31,806 bases of DNA from a virus, in the IMG/VR virus record IMGVR_UViG_3300044695_007754, positions 1-31,806 of that record; one strand, 5' to 3'. The position numbers and the translations under genes were made by a program. The notes below the pieces were generated by a model. It was not told where the DNA came from. It did not search any database and saw only the letters and a program-made list of their open reading frames with translations. This document shows positions 23,764-30,253 of this stretch, piece after piece (position 1 is the first letter of the stretch; each line of letters begins with the position of its first letter).

Positions 23764-24172
23764 CAATTTCAAGGTATTGGAATTGATTTGATTGATATTG
23801 CTGTTCTTCCAAGTTTCTGGCTTGTTGTATGTTGTTTGAGGCTTGTAGAATTGATATTGTCCAGTTTTCCAGTGTCCTATGCAATTCTGCAAGGTCTCTA
23901 CTGTTCTGTTGTCTGATATATCCTTTCTCATTTGCTAACTCCGCTATATTGTTCATTCCCTTTAGATGTGTAAGTAAACTTTCAGCAATATATTCACCTA
24001 TATTTTGCTCAACATCTAAAACAGCTTTACCGTATTTACCTTCTTTAATCTGATCCTTAATACGCCAAATTTGACTCTTAGAAACACCAGTAGCCTTATG
24101 TACTTCTCCTATTGTTTTTCCTTGCAATAAGAGAGCAATTATCTCAGGTTTTTTCTCTTGGGTTAGGCTCAT
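23738..24172 (-). CDS. terminase small subunit (TerS)
   Basis: The 144-residue protein opens with a helix-turn-helix (PEIIALLLQGKTIGEVHKAT, then GVSKSQIWRIKDQI) followed by helical oligomerisation text (QNIGEYIAESLLTHLKGMNN, then IAELANEKGYIRQQNSRDLA). This matches the small terminase layout: DNA binding at the N-terminus and oligomerisation after it. It precedes TerL with a short overlap and follows the sigma factor with a TAATG junction. The Gln-rich tail (EEQQYQSNQFQYLEIDE) may contact TerL. The call rests on HTH plus position. Confidence 0.82.
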   Translation of the reverse strand: MSLTQEKKPEIIALLLQGKTIGEVHKATGVSKSQIWRIKDQIKEGKYGKAVLDVEQNIGEYIAESLLTHLKGMNNIAELANEKGYIRQQNSRDLAELHRTLENWTISILQASNNIQQARNLEEQQYQSNQFQYLEIDEANKPIS

Positions 24173-24918
24173 TAAAATAAGTCATCCTTAAAGTTTTCTC
24201 TTAATCTTTTCAATGCTCTGTTCACAACTAATTCACTATCTTTATCTATCACCTTGTCTAAAGCTTTGTAAGTGTGAATTTCATTATCCTTTAAGCCAAA
24301 TTTTAAGATTAGTGCAGTTTTTTCTATTTCAGGTAATAGGTCCAGTAAATTATCTACCAATATTTTATCGAGAGAATATGCTTTTTCTATGTATTCTAGT
24401 TCCCTGTAATCATCTAGGTCAAATGTCTTTTGATTCTTTGTTTCTAGGGCTATTTTTACTTGTTCTAAGGTAACTTTATCTTTGATTAGTTCTGTTAGGT
24501 CTGTTATTTTTGGATCGTCTAAATCTAGTTTGTTAATTTTTGATTGAATTCTGTTTATGTGAGAAGGTTTTTTGATTGTGTTATTTTCAAGATCAACAAT
24601 TCTTCTTATCCTGCCAATAATGTAATAAGTAGCGAAGGTAGTGAATTTAGTATTCTTATTAGGCTTATATGTTTCTGTGGCTGATATTATTCCCTCTCTG
24701 CCTACTGCGATTAAATCATCATAACTAACATTGCTCCAGTAATATCTCTTAGCTGTGTAATGAACTGTATTTTCAAGAAAAAAGATTAATTGGTCTAAAG
24801 CTTTATCTCTTTCCCTAGAGTTTAGCCTCTCTAATAGAAAAGTTTCCATTTCTACTGTTAAAGTTTTATGGCTAAGTTTTTCTAGCTTAAAGCTTGCCCA
24901 GGTTTTTATTTTTTTCAT
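24172..24918 (-). CDS. phage-encoded sigma70-family sigma factor
   Basis: The 248-residue protein has a clear region 2 near residues 50-112. It contains NTVHYTAKRYYWSNVSYDDL, GREGIISATETYKPNKNTKF and TTFATYYIIGRIRRIVD, the core-binding and -10-recognition helices. Region 4 near 190-245 includes LLPEIEKTALILKFGL and a final recognition helix (VVNRALKRLRENF). It would redirect host RNA polymerase to phage promoters. It overlaps the XRE gene by 32 bp, so it is made with the early regulator, and TerS begins on its stop. The repeated 12-mer ahead of the three virion units is its likely target, by inference. Confidence 0.88.
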   Translation of the reverse strand: MKKIKTWASFKLEKLSHKTLTVEMETFLLERLNSRERDKALDQLIFFLENTVHYTAKRYYWSNVSYDDLIAVGREGIISATETYKPNKNTKFTTFATYYIIGRIRRIVDLENNTIKKPSHINRIQSKINKLDLDDPKITDLTELIKDKVTLEQVKIALETKNQKTFDLDDYRELEYIEKAYSLDKILVDNLLDLLPEIEKTALILKFGLKDNEIHTYKALDKVIDKDSELVVNRALKRLRENFKDDLF

Positions 24919-25099
24919 AAATAAATAGCAAAAACTCTTCTTCTGAAATTCCAGTAGCTTCTGAAATTTTCTTTATAGTTTTAGGTCTTGGTATATGTCT
25001 TCCACTAAACCATTTACTAATCATAACTTGAGAAACATTTAACTTTTTAGCTAATTGTGCTTGAGTTAAATTTGTTACAAGTAAATCATTCTTTTTCAA
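24887..25099 (-). CDS. XRE-family helix-turn-helix regulator
   Basis: The short protein (70 residues from TTG 25099) is almost one HTH_3 domain: LTQAQLAKKLNVSQVMISKW, then FSGRHIPRPKTIKKISEATG. TTG 25099 follows GAGGTGAT, a long match to the 16S anti-Shine-Dalgarno, at good spacing. GTG 25111 (four codons longer) would lie inside that ribosome site. It probably represses or times transcription. The palindrome on the -10 of its own promoter and of the replication promoter is the obvious candidate operator. The C-terminus overlaps the sigma gene start. Confidence 0.88.
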   Translation of the reverse strand: MKKNDLLVTNLTQAQLAKKLNVSQVMISKWFSGRHIPRPKTIKKISEATGISEEEFLLFIYEKNKNLGKL

Positions 25100-25125
25100 A
25101 GCTTTAATCACCTCTTTACTAATAT

Positions 25126-25138
25126 TGTTATTATAACA
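25126..25138. promoter_or_regulatory. candidate operator on the XRE promoter (TGTTAT-N-ATAACA)
   Basis: A perfect 6-bp inverted repeat with one central base covers the -10 box at 25130-25135. The same 13-bp palindrome recurs at 26932-26944. Confidence 0.65.
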
Positions 25139-25157
25139 TCTTTTAGAACATTTGCAA
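25130..25157 (-). promoter_or_regulatory. promoter of XRE-sigma-terminase unit
   Basis: On the minus strand: TTGCAA (25157-25152), 16 bp, then TATAAT (25135-25130) with an extended TG. Transcription would start about 20-25 bp ahead of the XRE start codon. Confidence 0.75.
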
Positions 25158-25216
25158 ATTTTTCTTTTAAACGTTTAAAGGAAGCTAGCTAAAGCTAGCT
25201 TAGGACTACTAATTAT

Positions 25217-25246
25217 TTGAAGCTGCGTACCTTGCTTCTGCATAAT
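25217..25246 (+). promoter_or_regulatory. weak candidate plus-strand promoter for a 25.25-25.47 kb RNA
   Basis: TTGAAG (25217-25222), 18 bp, CATAAT (25241-25246) preceded by CTG. The match is moderate. It is reported because a plus-strand terminator follows about 205 bp downstream with no gene between. Confidence 0.3.
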
Positions 25247-25449
25247 TGTAGATCCTGTGATTCTTCTCTTCCTTTTCTTCCTATTAAGCTGGGATTGGAG
25301 AGAGAAGAAAGAGTTCCTTTTTTCTTAGATCTTTCTTGCGTACTTCTTAGCAAAGTAGCGATAGCGTTAAGCTTTGATAAGAGGTACCAAGGGAAAAGCT
25401 TTAGCTTTTCCTCTTATAATGTTCTCTCTAACATTCCTATTTAACATAC

Positions 25450-25471
25450 GGTCAGAAGCTCTGGCCTTTTT
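25450..25471 (+). terminator. plus-strand intrinsic terminator inside the non-coding region
   Basis: GGTCAGA and TCTGGCC form a 7-bp stem (one G-T pair) with a three-base loop, followed by T5. It reads as a terminator only on the plus strand, where no protein gene is present upstream. Confidence 0.6.
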
Positions 25472-25485
25472 AAAAAATATTAAGC

Positions 25486-25515
25486 AAAAAAAAGGAGAGA
25501 TAATAAAATCTCTCC
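25486..25515 (-). terminator. terminator of the replication unit
   Basis: GGAGAGAT and ATCTCTCC pair perfectly over a six-base loop, and the minus strand continues with T8. It lies about 55 bp past the ATPase stop codon. Confidence 0.88.
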
Positions 25516-25569
25516 ATTATGCTAGCTAATAGTTTATTTCCTATTAAGCAGAACCGCAAAACCGCAGAA

Positions 25570-26490
25570 CTAACATATGTGATAGTAAAAAGAAGAATTG
25601 TTAGGACCTTTCCTAATTTCAATATCTTTCATATTTTTTAACAATTTTGATGTTGATCCATCAATAAAAGAAAGACCATTATTTCTCATCTTTTGGAATA
25701 ATTGTGTTTGATTCATTCCATCTTCAAGGTTTTCTAGTATAGCTTTTGAAAGGTCTTTTTTATGCTGAAATTCATCGTTTTTATAGTCTTTTGAACACAG
25801 GCTTACTAATTCACCATCTTCAATATAATCAAAGAAAATAGCGTTATTTTTGTATCCACTTCTATTTTTAGAAACTTTGATTTCTCCGCTTTTATCCATT
25901 ACAAAGAAATTGTCAGATCTATCTTTGATAATAGAAGCTCCTCTAAATTCACTTTCTATTGATTTACCTTTATGATGAATTACAAACGTAGTGCAAATAT
26001 GAGAAAGCTTATCTGCAAATTCCATAAAGATTCTCATATCACTATTAGAATTTTCATCTAAATTTCCACAACAAGCAGATAATGAATCTATTATGACGAG
26101 CTTAAGATCTTCATTTTTAACTTTGTTTTCTATGTAAGTATAAAATGCTAAACATTCAACTTTGTTCTTGACATCTATGAATTGATCCTCTACATAAATA
26201 ACATTTTCTAAATTGTTTTGATCTAAGCTATCCATTTTGCGATCAAATTCATAAATGCCCATTTCATTATCAAATATTAATACTTTTCCCTGGTCAGTAT
26301 TAAAATTTAACCAATCATCTCCATCAGCTATACACTTAGCTAATGAATATAAAACTGTTGTTTTTCCTACATAACTAGGACCTGTAATGAAATTTAAAGA
26401 ATTCTTACAGATTAAACCTTCTACTAAATAACTTTGTTTATTTTCAGTTGTAAACATTTTTGTTTTTGTTCTTGTTGTTTCTTCAAACAT
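25570..26490 (-). CDS. RepA-like AAA ATPase (replicative helicase family)
   Basis: The 306-residue protein has Walker A GPSYVGKTT (37-45), Walker B LKLVIIDSLSA (130-140, with D135), TTFVIHHKGK near 168-176 and a RGASIIKDRSD element near 183-193. This is the AAA_25 / RepA hexameric helicase pattern. A winged-helix-like tail follows (LENLEDGMNQTQLFQKMRNN). It probably unwinds or loads host machinery at the phage origin, since no phage polymerase is seen. ATG 26490 has AAGGGA upstream; the longer TTG frame from 26508 lacks a site. It follows the 130-residue gene in one early unit and precedes the non-coding region. Confidence 0.85.
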   Translation of the reverse strand: MFEETTRTKTKMFTTENKQSYLVEGLICKNSLNFITGPSYVGKTTVLYSLAKCIADGDDWLNFNTDQGKVLIFDNEMGIYEFDRKMDSLDQNNLENVIYVEDQFIDVKNKVECLAFYTYIENKVKNEDLKLVIIDSLSACCGNLDENSNSDMRIFMEFADKLSHICTTFVIHHKGKSIESEFRGASIIKDRSDNFFVMDKSGEIKVSKNRSGYKNNAIFFDYIEDGELVSLCSKDYKNDEFQHKKDLSKAILENLEDGMNQTQLFQKMRNNGLSFIDGSTSKLLKNMKDIEIRKGPNNSSFYYHIC

Positions 26491-26514
26491 AATAAATCCC
26501 TTTTCCAATCCAAA

Positions 26515-26907
26515 CTAATGAGTGTATTGCTTCTTCAATATCACTTCATATTTCTTGTTATCTGCAACATGCTCAATAACATAAGAATTGTTTTTTCCAT
26601 CAAAGAATAAACTTTTTCCATTCCATGTTGAAGATAAGAAAATCTTATCTTTAATCCTGCGGTTAAACAATAAACCTAAATCAACAAATTCATCACAATA
26701 GAAATAATCAATATGCACCTTTCCTGAAATGTATTCTTTTATGAATAAGTAAACGTGATTATTCATGCAATAACAAAATGTGGATTCTAACTTAGGACCT
26801 GCAATTTTACAGATCTTAACTAAGTCTCCTTCATACTTATAGCCACCTATTAGATAAGTATTGTTAGTTTCACCATTGATTATTTTATCTAAAGTGTTTC
26901 TTAGCAT
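26515..26907 (-). CDS. unknown early protein (130 aa)
   Basis: Not recognised. The sequence is beta-rich, with aromatic residues and Asn/Lys (NTYLIGGYKYEGDLVKICKI, YCMNNHVYLFIKEYISGKV, WNGKSLFFDGKNNSY). It contains a few cysteines without metal-site spacing. It is the first gene after the strongest promoter in the genome and has a good AGGAGAG site, so it should be abundant early. Early placement before the helicase suggests a replication accessory or host-takeover protein. No catalytic motif is visible. Confidence 0.75.
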   Translation of the reverse strand: MLRNTLDKIINGETNNTYLIGGYKYEGDLVKICKIAGPKLESTFCYCMNNHVYLFIKEYISGKVHIDYFYCDEFVDLGLLFNRRIKDKIFLSSTWNGKSLFFDGKNNSYVIEHVADNKKYEVILKKQYTH

Positions 26908-26931
26908 AATGCTCTCCTATATAACATTCTT

Positions 26932-26944
26932 TGTTATTATAACA
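26932..26944. promoter_or_regulatory. candidate operator on the early promoter (TGTTAT-N-ATAACA)
   Basis: This 13-bp palindrome is identical to the one at 25126-25138 and again covers the -10 box (26936-26941). A second, half-like TGTTAT lies 10-15 bp downstream on the transcript side. Confidence 0.65.
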
Positions 26945-26964
26945 CTTTAATTCCTGCATGTCAA
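26936..26964 (-). promoter_or_regulatory. consensus sigma70 promoter of the early replication unit
   Basis: On the minus strand TTGACA (26964-26959), exactly 17 bp, then TATAAT (26941-26936). This matches the sigma70 consensus at every position and is the strongest promoter seen in the window. Confidence 0.92.
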
Positions 26965-27020
26965 GAAAAAGTAAAAACCTGGTAAAATATAATTGTTATT
27001 CCTAAAGAATAATTCTCCTA

Positions 27021-27059
27021 AAAAAAATAAACCCAGTTGATCCCTGGGTTTATTTTTTT
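27021..27059. terminator. bidirectional intrinsic terminator with 16-bp stem
   Basis: A7-T-AAA-CCCAG pairs with CTGGG-TTT-A-T7 across a seven-base loop. It ends the minus-strand late unit and prevents read-through into the early unit. It could also end plus-strand RNA. Confidence 0.85.
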
Positions 27060-27107
27060 ATCGTTTAGATTTTTCTAACAATTGTTCTAAGGTCCATACA
27101 TTAAAAA

Positions 27108-27245
27108 TCAAATCATCACTTCCTCTGTGTAATGGTATTTGCTATATAAAAAGGAAATTTCTTTAAATATAGTTCTTTCAAGTGATATAAAATCGATCAA
27201 ATCACTCTCATTATTGATAGTAATAAAATAGCAAGGTTCTTTCAT
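27108..27245 (-). CDS. small unknown ORF (45 aa) at the end of the late unit, perhaps frameshifted
   Basis: ATG 27245 to TGA 27108 encodes MKEPCYFITINNESDLIDFI and continues to 45 residues, with a strand-helix look and no Shine-Dalgarno. The -1 frame beyond it also looks like coding sequence: SDDLIFNVWTLEQLLEKSKR then a stop at about 27060, just before the terminator. One continuous protein of about 60 residues would arise by a single frame change, either programmed, a mutation, or an assembly error. No homolog is recognised and the call is tentative. Confidence 0.4.
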   Translation of the reverse strand: MKEPCYFITINNESDLIDFISLERTIFKEISFLYSKYHYTEEVMI

Positions 27246-27247
27246 AT

Positions 27248-27255
27248 GGTATAAT
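27248..27255 (+). promoter_or_regulatory. plus-strand extended -10 (TGGTATAAT type)
   Basis: GGTATAAT preceded by T makes an extended -10 with perfect TATAAT at 27250-27255. No good -35 was found. It points to a transcript of about 70 nt ending in the plus-strand terminator at 27296-27330. Confidence 0.4.
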
Positions 27256-27295
27256 AACTTTGAAAATAAACGAGCATAATAAATCCCTTAAAGTA

Positions 27296-27330
27296 AACCC
27301 GCTTTTCTTCTCTGGCGGGTTCTTTTTTTT
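27296..27330 (+). terminator. plus-strand intrinsic terminator
   Basis: AACCCGC and GCGGGTT form a 7-bp GC-rich stem with a 12-base loop, followed by C and T8 on the plus strand only. The last T residues belong to the stop codon of the fibre gene. On the minus strand the same stem has no T tract directly after it. Confidence 0.65.
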
Positions 27331-30253
27331 AAGAGAAAGTTATTCCTGAATCTTCTGACCTAAGAACAGTTATGCCGTTGGTAGTATCGTTGTAAATTAA
27401 ATAAACATCAGAATCATAACAATAAGCAGCAATACCATCATTAGCTACGTTTCCAGTAACAACAATACTAGAAGCAATTTCAATGTTACCTGCGTTATCT
27501 ATTCCCACTCTTCTAATACTTCCTCCTGAATCACTTACACGGAAGAAATGAAATTCAAATCCTTGTTTATTTATAGCTAATGCAGGAGTTGATCCTGTTC
27601 CTAATACTGTTGCCAATGTACAAGCTCCTGTTGTTAAATCATTACATATATATCTATTTATATCCCCACTAGTCATCTCTACTGTAAGAATTATCTGGTT
27701 TTGACTTGTTTTAGTTTTCCATCTAACTGCAGGATTTACAGCGTTATATATATCAGTGGCTAGATAAATAAAATTGCTAAAATCAGGCGTTTCTGTTCTA
27801 ATTAGGTTTACTGTTCCAGAAGATACATAACCTATAAGATGTTGATAAATACCACTTAAATCAGCACTTTTAATAAGGTTTCCTGTTGGTGTTGGAGCTG
27901 CTAAATAGAAAGCTCCTCTATTACGTTTAGCTGTTAGGATTGTTGTTCCTATTGCTCCTACTGTTGATACTATATTGTGAGCGTCTTCAGCGGTTCCAAA
28001 AGGTAAAGCTGTTTGATATCTTCCTACAACGTCAGTAACAGAACTACCTACTACATTACTAGAAAGGTCTTGTAATGTAACTGTTTCTCCTAGATCTTGA
28101 AGTTGCACTAATCCATGAGCACATCCTCTTTGAACATTAAAACCATAGAGCAATAACTCTGTTTGACCAGGATCTTCTAAACCAAAAGGATCAGTGTAAT
28201 CAGGAATAAAGTTACAATTTATTTCATCAAAAATGGTCTGAGCCATAATGTTGTAATCATTGTATTCTTGGCTTAAATCACGATCAAAACCATATTTCTG
28301 ATCACCAGAAATATATTCCATCCCTCCACCATTTAACCAGGTTAAGTATCCATCCTTGTTTAAGTAGCCATCTCTTAAATTTGTTGTTCCGTCTCCTGCA
28401 GTACTTGAAGAAGCTGTCCATCCTAAATGTACTCTGCCTCCTTGATATCCAACTAAGCTATTAATATTAGTAACAAATCCAGAGATTGTTTGAGGAATAT
28501 ATGTTCCTGAAGCGTTTATAATGTCATATTCTTCATCATTTCTACCTTCCACATCTTGACTCCAGAATCTTCTTCCTAAATAAGTAGTGGAAGCTGAACC
28601 AGTAAAAACAGTGGTGTAACCTAAACCTGTGTTTGATATAACAGGGCAGAAATCAGCTTTAGCAGAGTTGTCATTACGATAAAGCTTCATCGTATTAACT
28701 GTTACATTTCCATCTACTCTTACTTCTCCAACTTGACCAATTCCATACAAAGAATCATTTATTAGCTTTTGACTAGCCCAATCATAAGAAGAATTTGGAT
28801 TAGCTCTAGGATAAGGATTGTCTTGAGAAGAAAAATCAGCAGCTGGAGAAGTATGTAATGTTCCTGCAAAACAAAGATCAATAAGATTATCAGCTGTAGT
28901 TACACCAGCTTGGAATGTTTGATTTAATACATAAGTGCCAGAATCACCATAAGAGATCCATACATTAGCAGTTTGAGTGGAACTTGTTGCACTAGCTGCA
29001 TTTATTTCTAAGAATCTATAAGCTGAGAAATTAGTTCTATTAGGATCGTTAAAGCTTCTAGTATTACCTGAGCCTGAAAGAGTAGTATATTTATTGTGAT
29101 ATAAAGAAGCTCCAGGGAAACTCCATCCTCTAAAAGGCATTCTAGTATTAAAACCAGCGTCTCCATTAGCTATTAAACTTGCAGATGTTAAATTATTCTT
29201 AAAATAACCAACAGGAATATCATCAAAAGCTTCTGTGTCAGTTAAGGTTGATGGAGGAAGAATTAATGTCGAAGAGAAACTATACTTCTTAAATGTTTCA
29301 GCTTCATCATAATCTCCTGAAAAATTAGTTATTCTTGTGCTGCCATCAAAATTGTTTAAGATTACATCTAAGTTTTCAGGATAATTGAGGTTATATGCAT
29401 TAACCCATCCTTTACATCTTACATTTCTATCTAGTGTAATATCAGCTATTATTTCAGCACTAGTAGTAAGTTGAACTCCAAAAGCATCATCAGCTCCAGT
29501 AGTATGAGCTTTGATTACACTTGTTGATTCTACAAATTGATCTGCTGTTCTTACAAAAGTATAACCTAAGTTTGGTATAGCTATTGAATTGATAACTGGA
29601 GCTGACAATATAGCAGTTTCTACCCCTCCAAGACTGCCCATACTCACTGCTTCTACTGTTGCTTGGAAATTATAGTCTGTAGTTTGACTAGAAGCAATAA
29701 TTCCTGAAGCTGTTACTGTTTGACCATTTAATGTAATTGAACAAGTGGCAGTTCCTCCTACTAAAGATCTTTCATATTGAACGTATCTAGTGTAAGGAGG
29801 ATGTAAATGTTGTCCTGCTATAGGTTGTGATTCAGTAATGTCATAAAGAATTTCACTATTGCAAGAAAAGGAAAATGTTCCTGCTACACTTATGCTTTCA
29901 ACAGTAAATGGAAGATATGCAGGATCATTTGGATTTAGTTCTGTACCACTCAACAACACTAAAGTAGCAGAATTAGTTGTACCGTGTCCATTATCTACAG
30001 TTACAATTGCTCTTAGTTGCCAAGTCCAGTTAATACCAGGAGGAGGAATTTGAGCACTTCCAGTAGTAAATAATTGTGTTGTAATAGTAGCATTACACCC
30101 AAAATGACCACCTATTTGAAAGTTTGCATATCTTTCAAATTCATAGGTTTCCGGCGGTTTTGCATAACTTCCATCCCATAATTTTCCATAAATGTCGTAA
30201 GCAATAACACACGATTGATTGCTTACTCTATTTAAATCTTTGTAAGTTGCCAT
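27329..30253 (-). CDS. tail fibre / receptor-binding candidate (974 aa) ending in an Asp-box
   Basis: This is the last large virion gene. The sequence is beta-rich and Thr/Ser/Asn-rich throughout. N-terminal residues 1-60 (MATYKDLNRVSNQSCVIAYD) would attach to the tail, followed by Ig-like strands with cysteines to about residue 220. The central part contains WYAN-like aromatic patches (GWSFPGASLYHNKYTTLSGS). The last residues read SEDSGITF, a sialidase-type Asp-box (S-x-D-x-G-x-x-F), stopping there as if only the start of a BNR repeat remains. It most likely recognises or degrades host surface glycans. It starts on the stop of the 1313-residue gene as TAATG. Confidence 0.75.
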   Translation of the reverse strand: MATYKDLNRVSNQSCVIAYDIYGKLWDGSYAKPPETYEFERYANFQIGGHFGCNATITTQLFTTGSAQIPPPGINWTWQLRAIVTVDNGHGTTNSATLVLLSGTELNPNDPAYLPFTVESISVAGTFSFSCNSEILYDITESQPIAGQHLHPPYTRYVQYERSLVGGTATCSITLNGQTVTASGIIASSQTTDYNFQATVEAVSMGSLGGVETAILSAPVINSIAIPNLGYTFVRTADQFVESTSVIKAHTTGADDAFGVQLTTSAEIIADITLDRNVRCKGWVNAYNLNYPENLDVILNNFDGSTRITNFSGDYDEAETFKKYSFSSTLILPPSTLTDTEAFDDIPVGYFKNNLTSASLIANGDAGFNTRMPFRGWSFPGASLYHNKYTTLSGSGNTRSFNDPNRTNFSAYRFLEINAASATSSTQTANVWISYGDSGTYVLNQTFQAGVTTADNLIDLCFAGTLHTSPAADFSSQDNPYPRANPNSSYDWASQKLINDSLYGIGQVGEVRVDGNVTVNTMKLYRNDNSAKADFCPVISNTGLGYTTVFTGSASTTYLGRRFWSQDVEGRNDEEYDIINASGTYIPQTISGFVTNINSLVGYQGGRVHLGWTASSSTAGDGTTNLRDGYLNKDGYLTWLNGGGMEYISGDQKYGFDRDLSQEYNDYNIMAQTIFDEINCNFIPDYTDPFGLEDPGQTELLLYGFNVQRGCAHGLVQLQDLGETVTLQDLSSNVVGSSVTDVVGRYQTALPFGTAEDAHNIVSTVGAIGTTILTAKRNRGAFYLAAPTPTGNLIKSADLSGIYQHLIGYVSSGTVNLIRTETPDFSNFIYLATDIYNAVNPAVRWKTKTSQNQIILTVEMTSGDINRYICNDLTTGACTLATVLGTGSTPALAINKQGFEFHFFRVSDSGGSIRRVGIDNAGNIEIASSIVVTGNVANDGIAAYCYDSDVYLIYNDTTNGITVLRSEDSGITFS

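Larger units (their letters stand above)
25139..25569. other. non-coding region rich in inverted repeats (candidate origin / RNA locus)
   Basis: About 430 bp lie between the XRE promoter and the ATPase gene, without a convincing gene. The region contains AAGCTAGCT-AA-AGCTAGCTT (25182-25201), GGAAAAGCT-TT-AGCTTTTCC (about 25392-25411) nested in AAGAGG/CCTCTT arms, and a partial direct repeat starting TGCGTAC at about 25224 and 25338. A plus-strand terminator and a minus-strand terminator lie at its right side. Being next to the RepA-like ATPase, it is the best candidate origin. The lone plus-strand terminator also suggests a small RNA. Confidence 0.5.

Noticed and set aside
22450-23931. Longer TerL start at 23931
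   Set aside because: It would overlap TerS by 194 bp and add a low-complexity Asn/Thr/Gln-rich leader that is unlike TerL; the ATG at 23763 fits better.
25217-25444. Plus-strand 75-codon ORF in the non-coding region
   Set aside because: It starts at TTG without a ribosome site and its composition (Leu/Ser/Phe/Arg-rich) is unlike the phage proteins; the inverted repeats explain the sequence better.
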